Made by a program: the position numbers and the translations under genes. This document shows, piece after piece, positions 1 through 10,360 of a stretch of 64,000 bases of DNA. The notes beneath the pieces are model-generated. The model ran no database searches and was not told where the DNA came from. It worked only from the letters and a program-made list of their open reading frames with translations. Each line of letters begins with the position of its first letter. The stretch's first letter is position 1. Source of the stretch: Rickettsiaceae bacterium (GTDB lineage: Bacteria > Pseudomonadota > Alphaproteobacteria > Rickettsiales > UBA1997); contig JAJTCH010000002.1 in the NCBI GenBank assembly GCA_021323225.1, positions 264,425 through 328,424 of the forward strand. The letters are read 5' to 3'.

Positions 1-185
1 TCAACATTTTGACTGGCCAGTTTAATGACATCAACTTCAACCGGGCCGCCCATTGGGCCAGCTCCTTGGCTTTTTTTGAAGCTCATGAAAATAGAATATC
101 CGACCCAGCCTAAAATAAGCAGAATTGCAATCGCAATAAAAATATTTCTTTTGTTTCCGGTCACTTTTTCAATTTTTGGTTTCAT
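1..185 (-). CDS. RND efflux membrane fusion (adaptor) protein, N-terminal part
   Basis: Reading the minus strand from the ATG at 183-185 gives about 61 residues that run off the left edge. A short cytoplasmic stretch is followed by one hydrophobic anchor (about residues 15-30), then a Gly/Pro-rich linker and a segment ending in PVEVDVIKLASQNV, the usual first beta strand of HlyD/AcrA-type periplasmic adaptors. Such adaptors link an inner-membrane RND pump to an outer-membrane channel. The gene starts inside the last codons of the upstream TetR gene (17-bp overlap), so regulator and pump are probably co-transcribed. The pump itself would lie outside the window. The family call rests on the N-terminus only. 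Confidence 0.7.
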   Translation of the reverse strand, partial: MKPKIEKVTGNKRNIFIAIAILLILGWVGYSIFMSFKKSQGAGPMGGPVEVDVIKLASQNV

Positions 186-840
186 TGCTTAAATAAGGAA
201 AAAATAATTTATCAATAGTCTTGGCAATATGTTTTTTAATATGTTTTTCATTGCTTTGGTTATAGTCCTTCCAGCCGCTAACATACATCAGGCTTGATTT
301 GCTATGCTGGAAAGATGATAGCATTCCCATCAAAGTGTGGGTGGTCAAAATCACCTCCATATGGCTGGTTTTTTTGCCGATGATTTTTGAAGATGCTAAA
401 CGAAACGGATCACAAACTCGCTTCATCACATTCTCAAACAGAATTTTAAAATGTTTGCTTTGCTCAATTTGTTCAAAGGCAATAATTTTGGAAAGCCTTC
501 TTCTTTCCTTGCTAGTCACTGCTTGCACAAAAGTTGTGGCCATTATCTTTATGGCTGAAATTATTTCTTCCTTATTTTTGCTATTTGTGATTATTTCATG
601 CTGCCGGATCATAGTTGGCATCATTGACTGGTTAGTTTGGTCGTTAATTTTTTGAATTACGCTTTTGTAAATATTGTCTTTGCTTTTGAAATGGTAATGC
701 AAAGTTGAAATATTAACTTCCGCCAAAGCGCAAATATCTCTTGTTCTTGCCGCGTCAAAACCGCTTTGGGAAAAAACCGTTATTGCAGCTTCCAAAATCT
801 TTTCTTTCACAGAAGAATTTTTTGTTTTGGACTGTTTCAT
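169..840 (-). CDS. TetR/AcrR family transcriptional regulator
   Basis: A 223-residue protein with an N-terminal TetR helix-turn-helix at about residues 10-60 (KILEAAITVFSQSGFDAART, then an ISTLHYHFKSKDNIY recognition segment) and a helical C-terminal ligand and dimerisation domain resembling the CecR/YbiH group. It lies directly upstream of, and overlaps by 17 bp, an RND adaptor gene on the same strand. It is therefore probably the local repressor of a multidrug or lipid efflux system. Its effector is not predictable. The region upstream has an imperfect ACCG-GAA-CGGT repeat at 896-906 that might be its operator, but this is weak. Confidence 0.88.
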   Translation of the reverse strand: MKQSKTKNSSVKEKILEAAITVFSQSGFDAARTRDICALAEVNISTLHYHFKSKDNIYKSVIQKINDQTNQSMMPTMIRQHEIITNSKNKEEIISAIKIMATTFVQAVTSKERRRLSKIIAFEQIEQSKHFKILFENVMKRVCDPFRLASSKIIGKKTSHMEVILTTHTLMGMLSSFQHSKSSLMYVSGWKDYNQSNEKHIKKHIAKTIDKLFFPYLSNETKN

Positions 841-1039
841 TTGATGGAAGAGAAAATAAAAATCCGGACTATGGCTAGAGCTAGTTTAACAGAAAACCGG
901 AACGGTAAATATAGAAAAATTTGTGCTCAAATTCTTTAAAAAGAAATTCAATCATTTGATTGAATCATTCGATTGGATAAAAAGCAATTTTAAAAATTTC
1001 TAAATTAATCACAGCAAAACATTATTGACATTGTAAGAG

Positions 1040-1054
1040 TGATAATGATTATCA
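1040..1054. promoter_or_regulatory. Fur box (7-1-7 palindrome)
   Basis: TGATAATGATTATCA is a perfect 7-1-7 inverted repeat identical in layout to the Fur recognition core (TGATAAT-n-ATTATCA). It lies upstream of a cupredoxin-like gene of the kind often found beside iron-uptake genes, which fits iron-dependent repression. The distance to the start codon at 1198 is unusually long (about 143 bp) because a palindromic repeat sits in between. Confidence 0.7.
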
Positions 1055-1072
1055 ATCTGTGTTTCCAATTTT

Positions 1073-1174
1073 TGGATTACTGAGTTGCTTCGCTTTTTAC
1101 AATGACGTGGCGCAGAATTTTCTCGGAATTTTCAATATCGTCATTGTAAAAAGCGAAGCGACGCGGAAATCCAG
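1073..1174. repeat. Palindromic interspersed repeat (GCGAAGCG-type)
   Basis: Two arms, about 1073-1107 and 1139-1174, are inverted copies. The inner 24 bp (1084-1107 against 1139-1162) pair with one mismatch around a 31-bp loop. The arm core TCATTGTAAAAAGCGAAGCG followed by a ...AATCCAG end resembles the common bacterial and Rickettsiales repeat that reads CATTGCGAGCGAAGCGAAGCAATCC. It probably forms a long hairpin in RNA. It sits between the Fur box and the gene at 1198. Confidence 0.75.
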
Positions 1175-1197
1175 GATTAATCTTCAAAATAAAAGAT

Positions 1198-1527
1198 ATG
1201 AAAAAGATATTTTTAATTACAGCAATTACGCTTTCTTTTGCTTCCTTTGCAGCAATGGCTGATGTACAGGAATATAAAATTGTCCTCAAAGACCACAAAT
1301 TTACCCCACAAAATTTGGCAGTTCCTGCAGGTAAAAAAGTGAAATTGATAATTGAGAACCAAGACGAAACCGTAGAAGAATTTGAAAGCTATGATTTAAA
1401 CCGTGAGAAAATTATCCAGGGAGGAAAAAGTGTCGCTATACTTATTGGCCCTTTAAAACCGGGAACCTACAAATATTTTGGGGAATTTAATCAGGCTATT
1501 GCGCAAGGGTCGATTGTTGCGAAATAA
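1198..1527 (+). CDS. Cupredoxin-like periplasmic protein, probably iron-regulated
   Basis: 109 residues: a signal peptide (MKKIFLITAITLSFASFAAMA, cleavage after ~21) and one cupredoxin_1 type beta-sandwich with the family blocks KFTPQNLAVPAGKKV and EFESYDLNREK...GPLKPGTYKYFGEF. Proteins of this shape are often encoded beside FTR1-type iron permeases. The usual copper ligand set (His-Cys-His-Met) is not complete: the mature part has no cysteine, so classical type 1 copper binding is doubtful. A Fur box at 1040-1054 supports an iron link. No permease gene is adjacent here, and the gene stands alone between a repeat on each side. Confidence 0.82.
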   Translation: MKKIFLITAITLSFASFAAMADVQEYKIVLKDHKFTPQNLAVPAGKKVKLIIENQDETVEEFESYDLNREKIIQGGKSVAILIGPLKPGTYKYFGEFNQAIAQGSIVAK

Positions 1528-1561
1528 TTTTTGTTTTTTTATTTCTATAATTTTTCTCAGC

Positions 1562-1628
1562 TTGTCATTCCGGAGTTAGAATTTGTTGACTTGCTTGCGA
1601 GTCATAAATTCTAGCCCGAGAATGACAA
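1562..1628. repeat. Interspersed palindromic repeat, TTGTCATTC family, copy 1
   Basis: A 67-bp imperfect palindrome that begins TTGTCATTCCGGAGTTAGAA and ends with the inverted counterpart TTCTAGCCCGAGAATGACAA. It lies between the convergent cupredoxin gene and mreC, where its hairpin could also end transcription from both sides. Related copies are at 51377-51535 and 56659-56784. Confidence 0.75.
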
Positions 1629-1661
1629 AGAGGGGATAAAGCTGAAAAAAAGACTAAAAAA

Positions 1662-2504
1662 TTAGTAATTTATAACACTAATCATATCCAGATTCTTAAC
1701 ATTTTCGACCATCTCTACTTCTACATATTTTCCATCCACTTCGGTAACTATTCCAACCAAGAGCCCTGGTGGCAGAGAGTCTCCATCTCCTGAAGTGAAA
1801 ACCATATCTCCAACTGCAATATGGTGATTTTTCTCCAGATATAAAAGCTCCATCACATTGCTATTATTGCCGGCCAAAATTGCCTTAGTTCTGGCGCCGG
1901 AGACAATAACTGGAACGCGGGAATTGATGTCGGTAACTAGCAATACCCGTGATTTACCGCCGCTAACTTGTGTGATTCTGCCAATTAATGCGTTATTGCC
2001 GGTGACAATATCATCCACTCTTACGCCTTCAGCTTCACCTGAATCGATAAAAACATTTTGGCTATAAGTTTGATGGGGGTGGGCGATAAGGCGGGAGACT
2101 ATATATTTAGAGCTACGAAGGCTGACATATTTAACGATTTTTTTAAGCTGCTCATTTTCTTCATGGATGCTCAGGCTTTTGATATAAAGCGATTTCAGCC
2201 TCTCATTTTCTTGTATCAATAGCTCATTTTTGCTTCTAGCTTCAATTAGATCATGAAAATTTATTGCTACACCAACAACTGCGTTTAGCGGCATAGAAAC
2301 AACCCTGGCTATTGGCATGGCTGATTCAGCAATTGACATGGCAATGCTGTCAGTAATGCGATGGTTGATTTTAGAAGTGATGATTAAAATGACGCAAAGA
2401 AGAGAGAAGAGCGTAGTTTCAACACTGTTGAAAATGCGGCTTATATTGTGATAGATGAAGAGATTAGATTTGTGTTTGCGGTAATGTAGATAATTTTTAA
2501 ACAT
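1662..2504 (-). CDS. mreC: Rod shape-determining protein MreC
   Basis: 280 residues. The N-terminal cytoplasmic end is followed by a single membrane anchor (about 30-50), a coiled coil (about 85-125, ...NELLIQENERLKSLY...) and the periplasmic MreC beta domain with the motifs VFIDSGEAEGVRVDD, GRITQVSGGKSRVLLVTD and GDMVFTSGDG. MreC bridges MreB filaments to the elongasome transpeptidase. It follows mreB by 59 bp on the same strand. No mreD, mrdA or rodA follows: the next gene (cupredoxin) is convergent, so the usual mreBCD operon is cut after mreC or the rest is elsewhere. Confidence 0.95.
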   Translation of the reverse strand: MFKNYLHYRKHKSNLFIYHNISRIFNSVETTLFSLLCVILIITSKINHRITDSIAMSIAESAMPIARVVSMPLNAVVGVAINFHDLIEARSKNELLIQENERLKSLYIKSLSIHEENEQLKKIVKYVSLRSSKYIVSRLIAHPHQTYSQNVFIDSGEAEGVRVDDIVTGNNALIGRITQVSGGKSRVLLVTDINSRVPVIVSGARTKAILAGNNSNVMELLYLEKNHHIAVGDMVFTSGDGDSLPPGLLVGIVTEVDGKYVEVEMVENVKNLDMISVINY

Positions 2505-2563
2505 CGATTTTTATCAATGTGGCAAATTTGGAAACCAAAAGTTTTTGGTTTCCAAAAGCCGGA

Positions 2564-5123
<2,560 letters not shown>

Positions 5124-5206
5124 TTACGGATTGGGAAAATAGGCTAAAAGAGCGCGGATTTTAAAAGACTAAACCGATTAATGCAATTAAATAATCACAG
5201 GAAATA

Positions 5207-6139
5207 ATGGTACAGAGGGGCGAGATTGTTGATGTTATTTTCCCATCCACTTGTTGCGGTGAAGGAGAAATTTCCAAGATAAAAAATTATCTTCAATCTA
5301 TTGATCTAACTCCGAGAATTATATCTGAAAGTCAGGTTACGCCTAGAACAAATTCCAATCACTCTTTTCCTGAATTTTCTGCCGAGGCAAGATTTGAACA
5401 GCTTTATGAAGCTCTAAAAAATCCGGAATCAACTTTAATTTGGTGTGCCAGAGGTGGTTACGGATCCAAAGATTTACTACCTCTTTTGGCTAAAGCAAAA
5501 CCAATCAAACAAAATAAAATTTTTATCGGTTTTAGCGATATAACTTCAATTGCAATTTTCTTGCAGCAAAATTGGGGTTGGAAAATTCTTTGTGCGCCAA
5601 TGTTGGGACAGATGATCGAAGGTGGAAAATTAGCTGTAGATGAAAATTCAAAACAAAGATTACTAAGCTTAATTTTTTCTTCCGATAAAAAATTGGAATA
5701 TGGTTTAGAGGTTTTGGGTAAGGTTTCAGGTAGCGTCAAATCCGAAATTATAGGCGGTTGTTTAAGCGTTTTAGCCGGCCATTTTGGTGGTGATTTTCAA
5801 GTGGATTTCGCTGATAAAATTTTGTTTTTGGAAGATATCGATGAATCAGGAGAAAAGCTCGACCGTTATTTCTCGCAAATAATTGAAGTGATTTTAAAAA
5901 CCGCAAAAAAACCAAAAGCAATCTTGCTTGGTGAATTTTGTCATGGAATTAAAGATCAAATTTCGAAAGAAAATATTAATGAAGCCATTAAAAGATTTGT
6001 CGCCAGAATTGCTGAGTTCAATTTGCAAATTCCGGTCTTTAAGTCGAAAGATCATCTAGGACATTCAGATAAAATGCGTCCTTTGATTTTGGGTGTTGAA
6101 ACAGTAATAGAATCAAATTTATTGAAGCAAAACTTCTAA
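5207..6139 (+). CDS. ldcA: LD-carboxypeptidase (muropeptide recycling, S66 family)
   Basis: 310 residues matching the S66 family in length. The expected catalytic triad is visible: nucleophile Ser110 in IGFSDITS, Glu209 in LFLEDIDE and His286 in HLGHSDKMRP. The enzyme removes the terminal D-Ala from tetrapeptides in the cytoplasm during cell-wall recycling. MccF-type self-immunity proteins share the fold, but no peptide-antibiotic genes are nearby, so recycling is the simpler reading. The 3' end overlaps the convergent phosphatase gene by 4 bp. Confidence 0.92.
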   Translation: MVQRGEIVDVIFPSTCCGEGEISKIKNYLQSIDLTPRIISESQVTPRTNSNHSFPEFSAEARFEQLYEALKNPESTLIWCARGGYGSKDLLPLLAKAKPIKQNKIFIGFSDITSIAIFLQQNWGWKILCAPMLGQMIEGGKLAVDENSKQRLLSLIFSSDKKLEYGLEVLGKVSGSVKSEIIGGCLSVLAGHFGGDFQVDFADKILFLEDIDESGEKLDRYFSQIIEVILKTAKKPKAILLGEFCHGIKDQISKENINEAIKRFVARIAEFNLQIPVFKSKDHLGHSDKMRPLILGVETVIESNLLKQNF

Positions 6140-6924
6140 ACTTGGCTAAAAATTTCCAAAATTTTGCTATGAATTCCTTTATCTCCACAAGCCAAAATTG
6201 TCCCGTCGGAATTTAAATTTAACTCCCTTCCTTTCCAGTCAGTAACTATTCCACCTGCGGCTTCAACAATTGGAATGAGGGCAGAAAAATCAAAATTTTT
6301 TAAACCTCTTTCAATGATAATATCAACTTGTCCAAGGGCTAGTAGACCAAACAAATAACAGTCTCCGCCATAAATTATTCCGCCTTGTGATTGGTATTTT
6401 GTTTGGGAAGAAATTTTATTAATTATTTCCAAATCTTTGCCTTTGAAGAAAAAAGGCGAAGTGCTGCAAAAGATTGCCTGGTTTAGATCGGTGCAATTTT
6501 TGGTTTTAATTTTTTTGCCGTTTAAAGTTGCTTCTCCTCCGGCAATGCCGATCCATCTCTCGCCGCTGATTGGTTGATTAATTACTCCTAAAATCGGCTT
6601 ATCTTCAAAACAAAGTGAAATTAAAGTGCCAAAAATTGGCCGTCCGATCACAAAAGAAATTGTGCCGTCAATTGGGTCAAGCACCCATTTATATTTAGCG
6701 TTTTCATTGAAGTGGCCAAATTCCTCTCCGATAATTCCATGATCCGGAAATTTTTTGGTGATTGCCTCCCTTAGAACTAGCTCGGTTTCTTTATCAGCTT
6801 TGGTGACCGGCGTTTGATCATCTTTTTTTATTTCTGCAAAATCTTGGCGGAAATATTTTCTAATTACTTCACTACTAATATCAGCCAGATAATTGCCGAA
6901 ATCGATGAGTTCTTGATTATTCAT
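6136..6924 (-). CDS. Inositol monophosphatase-family phosphatase (histidinol-phosphatase type)
   Basis: 262 residues of the metal-dependent FIG superfamily. Metal-binding motifs are intact: GEE (66-68), DPIDGT (83-88) and a late ...LKNFDFSALIPIVEAAGG motif. The sequence resembles HisN-type histidinol-phosphatases more than SuhB, but substrates in this family (histidinol phosphate, inositol phosphate, PAP) cannot be separated by reading alone. No his genes are adjacent. Divergent from the thiolase gene with 94 bp between starts. Confidence 0.85.
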   Translation of the reverse strand: MNNQELIDFGNYLADISSEVIRKYFRQDFAEIKKDDQTPVTKADKETELVLREAITKKFPDHGIIGEEFGHFNENAKYKWVLDPIDGTISFVIGRPIFGTLISLCFEDKPILGVINQPISGERWIGIAGGEATLNGKKIKTKNCTDLNQAIFCSTSPFFFKGKDLEIINKISSQTKYQSQGGIIYGGDCYLFGLLALGQVDIIIERGLKNFDFSALIPIVEAAGGIVTDWKGRELNLNSDGTILACGDKGIHSKILEIFSQV

Positions 6925-7018
6925 TTAGGAGTTTGGGGTTGAAATTGATGGGGCAGGTTTTATTCTTCAGCGATTCTAAAATTTCTTATCTTAAAAAACC
7001 AATCTAACTTATCAAATC

Positions 7019-8311
7019 ATGCGCGAAAGAATTGCAATTATAGGTGGCTTTAGAACACCAATGGGTAAGGCCGGTGGGGCTTTAAAAAATGTTTCTGCTG
7101 ATGATTTGGCGGTGCGGGTTGTGAAAGAGCTAGTGATTAGAACTAATATAGATGTTAATAAAATTGATGAAGTGATTTTTGGTAATGTGGCCCAGCCGGC
7201 CAATGCTGCCAATATTGCGCGGGTAATTGCTTTAAAAGCCGGTCTTCCCCAAACTATTCCTGCCTATACTGTGCATCGCAATTGCGCTTCCGGGATGGAA
7301 GCGGTTACAAGTGCCGCTTCTAAAATTTGGGCCGGTGAAGCTGAAATCATCTTGGTTGGCGGTACTGAATCAATGAGCAATATTCCGCTACTCTTCAACC
7401 GCAAAATGACCAATTTATTTGCCACTTTATTTAAGGCTAAGAGCTTAAGCCAAAAACTTTTTGCCCTTATCAAATTCCGTCCTAGCTTCCTAAAACCAGT
7501 TATAGGTATAGAGCAAGGCCTGACTGATCCAGTCTCTGGCTTGATTATGGGTTGCACAGCAGAAGCGGTAGCAAAAGAATTTGCCATTACTAGAACCGAG
7601 CAAGATGAATTTGCGGTTATGAGCCATAACCGGGCAGAAGCTGCAACTACCAATGGTATTTTTAAAGATGAAATCATCCCGGTATTTAACAATGATGAAA
7701 AAAACAGTAAAATGATTGAAGAAGATGAGGGCATCAGAAAAGGGCAAAAATTAGAAGGTCTTGCCAAGCTAAAACCATATTTTGAAAGAGACACCGGAAC
7801 GGTGACGGTCGGCAATTCTTCTCAATTAACGGATGGTGCGGCAGCAATGATTGTAATGAAAGAATCTAAAGCTAAAGAGTTAGGCTTGGAAGTTTTGGGA
7901 TATTTAAAAGATTTTGCTTATGCTGGTTTAGACCCTCGCGTTATGGGGTTGGGGCCGGTTTACGCTACTTCCAAGGTTTTGAGCAAAACCGGTTTGAATT
8001 TAAGCGATATGGAATTAATTGAAATAAATGAAGCCTTTGCTGCCCAAGTGATTGGATGTGAAAGAGCTTTCGCCTCTGATGATTTTTGCAAACGAAATTT
8101 AGGAAGAGATAAAGCCATGGGAACCATCAATCGTGATATAACTAATGTTAATGGTGGGGCGGTTGCGCTGGGTCATCCGGTTGGAATGACTGGTGCGCGC
8201 ATAATTGTGCATTTGCTTCGTGAGTTAAAAAGAAGAGGCAAAAATCGTGGTCTTGCCACGCTTTGCGTTGGTGGCGGTCAAGGTGGATCTTGTATCTTGG
8301 AAGTTAAATAA
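7019..8311 (+). CDS. Acetyl-CoA C-acyltransferase (thiolase, FadI-like)
   Basis: 430 residues, full-length thiolase. The acyl-accepting Cys89 lies in HRNCASGMEA, His386 in ALGHPVGMTGAR and the second cysteine Cys416 in LCVGGGQGG; the NEAFAAQ motif is also present. It has the longer middle loop region of FadI-type degradative thiolases. It may act in fatty-acid beta-oxidation or acetoacetyl-CoA formation. No fadJ-like partner is in the window. It is followed after 15 bp by a CDGSH protein and then an ABC exporter on the same strand. Confidence 0.93.
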   Translation: MRERIAIIGGFRTPMGKAGGALKNVSADDLAVRVVKELVIRTNIDVNKIDEVIFGNVAQPANAANIARVIALKAGLPQTIPAYTVHRNCASGMEAVTSAASKIWAGEAEIILVGGTESMSNIPLLFNRKMTNLFATLFKAKSLSQKLFALIKFRPSFLKPVIGIEQGLTDPVSGLIMGCTAEAVAKEFAITRTEQDEFAVMSHNRAEAATTNGIFKDEIIPVFNNDEKNSKMIEEDEGIRKGQKLEGLAKLKPYFERDTGTVTVGNSSQLTDGAAAMIVMKESKAKELGLEVLGYLKDFAYAGLDPRVMGLGPVYATSKVLSKTGLNLSDMELIEINEAFAAQVIGCERAFASDDFCKRNLGRDKAMGTINRDITNVNGGAVALGHPVGMTGARIIVHLLRELKRRGKNRGLATLCVGGGQGGSCILEVK

Positions 8312-8326
8312 CTATTTGTGGTGACT

Positions 8327-8590
8327 ATGGAAATAAAACAAGATTTACCAAAAGAGCTTCCTTTGGTGCCACAGAAGGCGCCTTTTAAAATTGAAGTTGA
8401 GGCCGGGAAAAAATATTTCTGGTGTTCTTGCGGCATGTCAAAAAATCAGCCTTTTTGCGATGGAGCTCATAAAGGCACTGGTTTAAAGTCAGTGGTTTTT
8501 GAAGCAACTGAATCAAAGCTAATTTATTTTTGCGGCTGCAAGCATAGCAAAAACGGGATATTTTGTGATGGCGCTCACAACAAATTATAA
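8327..8590 (+). CDS. CDGSH iron-sulfur domain protein (two motifs)
   Basis: 87 residues with tandem CDGSH cluster-binding motifs: CSCGMSKNQPFCDGAHK and CGCKHSKNGIFCDGAHN. Each offers three Cys and one His for a 2Fe-2S cluster, as in bacterial mitoNEET-like tandem proteins. The second motif lacks the usual Pro before the last Cys. The ATG at 8327 is chosen; an in-frame GTG at 8318 would add three residues. Its stop overlaps the ABC exporter start by 1 bp, so the two are translationally coupled. Role unknown, perhaps redox or cluster transfer. Confidence 0.9.
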   Translation: MEIKQDLPKELPLVPQKAPFKIEVEAGKKYFWCSCGMSKNQPFCDGAHKGTGLKSVVFEATESKLIYFCGCKHSKNGIFCDGAHNKL

Positions 8591-10341
8591 TGACAAAAAA
8601 TCAAAAGCCGCCCAAGACAAAAATTAATCATCTTCTTGCTCTTTTCCCTTATTTAAAGCCATATAAATACGAAATTATTTTCGTCATAATTGCCCTAATT
8701 TCGACTTCGGCGATCATTTTATTTTTAGGTAAAATCGTAAAATATTTAATCGATTTTGGCTTTTCTTCTAAAGATTCTGATTATCTAAATCTGATTTTAG
8801 CCGGTCTGGTTTTAACCATTATTTTGCTTGCTGTTGCTGGCTATTTCCGCTCTTTTTTGGTTAATTCAATCGGCGAAAAAGTTATTACCGACCTTAGAAA
8901 AGACATCTATTCCCACATCATTCGCATCTCTTCAGAATTTTTTGAGATAACCAAAACAGGTGATGTAATTTCGCGCCTGACTGTTGATACTACGGTTCTA
9001 TATAACATCATCAGCAATTCAATTGCTTTTGCTCTTCGAAATTTTCTACTGTTTTTTGGTGGTGTCATATTTTTGTTTCTTACCAGTCCAAAACTGACAC
9101 TTGTTTCTCTTTGCCTGATTCCAATTGCCATAGCACCGATTTTTTTCATGGGAAAAAAAATCAAAAAATTTTCTAACCAATCCCAAGAGGCTTTATCGCT
9201 GGTTGGCTCTCATATTGAAGAAACAATCAATGGCATCAAGACCATCCAGTCTTATCGTTGCGAAGAAAAGGAAGTGCGTAATTTCAATAATTTTCTGGAA
9301 AATTCTTTGAATGTTTCACTCAAAAAAATTCATTTAAGATCATTAATGATTGCTCTGGTAATTGTTTTTGCTTTTGGTTCGATCTCAATCGTTTTGTGGT
9401 TTGGTGGCCATTTGGTTTTGGCAGGAAATATGACATCGGGTGATCTTTCCTCATTTATTTTTTATTCAATTCTGTCCGCCACTTCTCTGGTTTCAATTAG
9501 CCAGGTTATGGGCCAGTTGCAAACTGCTTCCAGTGCTGCAGCAAGACTTTTTGAGTTGTTAGAAGTCAGGTCGCCGGTTTTAGAGAACCCAAATCCTCAG
9601 TTATTGTTGCTCAGTGAAGAAAACCGCATCAGCTTCAAGAATGTTTCATTCTCTTATCCGTCCAGACAAAATAAAGAAGCATTGCAGAATTTTAATCTGG
9701 AAATTATGCCGCGAGAAAAAGTGGCAATAGTTGGTGAAAGTGGCAGCGGAAAAAGCACTATTTTGCAGCTTTTAATGCGTTTTTATGATGTCAGTTTTGG
9801 AGAAATTTTAATTAATAGTCAAAATATAAAAGACCTGTCTTTTGCCGATTTGCGCGGCCTGTTTTCCTATATTTCTCAGGATTGTTTTATATTTTCTGGA
9901 ACAATTTACGAAAATATTGCTTATGTCGATAAAAGCCTGACGGTTGCTGATGTAGAGAAAATAATTGATGAAAATGAAGCGTTGCGTTTTATAAAATATT
10001 TACCGGATGGCGTGCAAAGTTTTGTTGGTGAAAAGGGCGTTAAACTATCTGGCGGTGAAAGACAAAGAATTGCCATTGCCAGAGCAATTGTTAAAAATGC
10101 CCCGATTTTATTGCTTGATGAAGCAACCTCAGCGCTTGATAATGAGAATGAATCTTTGATTGCCGGCTCTCTTGCCAAGTTGGCAAAAGACAAAACAGTT
10201 ATTACCATTGCCCATAAATTATCTTCTATTGCCGGTTCTAACCGTATTATTGTTATTAAAAATGGTTCTATTGAAGAAGTTGGCACTCATCAAGAACTGA
10301 TGAGTAAAAATGGTTTATATAGGAAGATGCATGACAGTTAA
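8590..10341 (+). CDS. ABC exporter, fused membrane and ATPase domains (MsbA-like)
   Basis: 583 residues in the half-transporter layout: six membrane helices over about 30-310, then the nucleotide-binding domain with Walker A GESGSGKST (about 382-390), signature LSGGERQ (about 486-492), Walker B ILLLDEAT and the following switch-region His in TIAHKLSS. It would work as a homodimer at the inner membrane. Its place just before lptG fits lipid A-core flipping (MsbA), but lipid-linked or drug export by this ABC-B group is also possible. It is coupled to the CDGSH gene by a 1-bp overlap. Confidence 0.88.
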   Translation: MTKNQKPPKTKINHLLALFPYLKPYKYEIIFVIIALISTSAIILFLGKIVKYLIDFGFSSKDSDYLNLILAGLVLTIILLAVAGYFRSFLVNSIGEKVITDLRKDIYSHIIRISSEFFEITKTGDVISRLTVDTTVLYNIISNSIAFALRNFLLFFGGVIFLFLTSPKLTLVSLCLIPIAIAPIFFMGKKIKKFSNQSQEALSLVGSHIEETINGIKTIQSYRCEEKEVRNFNNFLENSLNVSLKKIHLRSLMIALVIVFAFGSISIVLWFGGHLVLAGNMTSGDLSSFIFYSILSATSLVSISQVMGQLQTASSAAARLFELLEVRSPVLENPNPQLLLLSEENRISFKNVSFSYPSRQNKEALQNFNLEIMPREKVAIVGESGSGKSTILQLLMRFYDVSFGEILINSQNIKDLSFADLRGLFSYISQDCFIFSGTIYENIAYVDKSLTVADVEKIIDENEALRFIKYLPDGVQSFVGEKGVKLSGGERQRIAIARAIVKNAPILLLDEATSALDNENESLIAGSLAKLAKDKTVITIAHKLSSIAGSNRIIVIKNGSIEEVGTHQELMSKNGLYRKMHDS

Positions 10342-10360
10342 TCGCTAGATCTAAATCAAA

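Larger units (their letters stand above)
841..1197. other. 357-bp intergenic region between divergent tetR and the cupredoxin gene
   Basis: No gene is supported here. Short open frames at 1059-1298 only reflect the palindromic repeat at 1073-1174 and have no recognisable product. The region contains a likely Fur box (1040-1054), the repeat itself, and near 896-906 a small inverted repeat on the tetR side. Promoters for both flanking genes must lie here. Confidence 0.6.

Noticed and set aside
299-655. Plus-strand 118-codon open frame opposite the TetR gene
   Set aside because: It is entirely inside and antisense to a clear TetR regulator, and its product has no recognisable features.
1059-1298. 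Short open frames in both directions over the palindromic repeat
   Set aside because: They follow from the symmetry of the repeat and run into the cupredoxin signal peptide; no independent support.
5207-6139. MccF-type microcin self-immunity protein
   Set aside because: The fold is the same, but there is no microcin precursor or modifying gene nearby; cell-wall recycling is the simpler role.
7264-7815. 183-codon minus-strand open frame within the thiolase gene
   Set aside because: The thiolase on the plus strand has all catalytic motifs in order; the antisense frame lacks any domain.
8590-10341. Polysaccharide ABC exporter for the nearby glycan locus
   Set aside because: The protein is a fused half-transporter of the MsbA type, not a Wzm/Wzt pair, and lies with lptG outside the locus.
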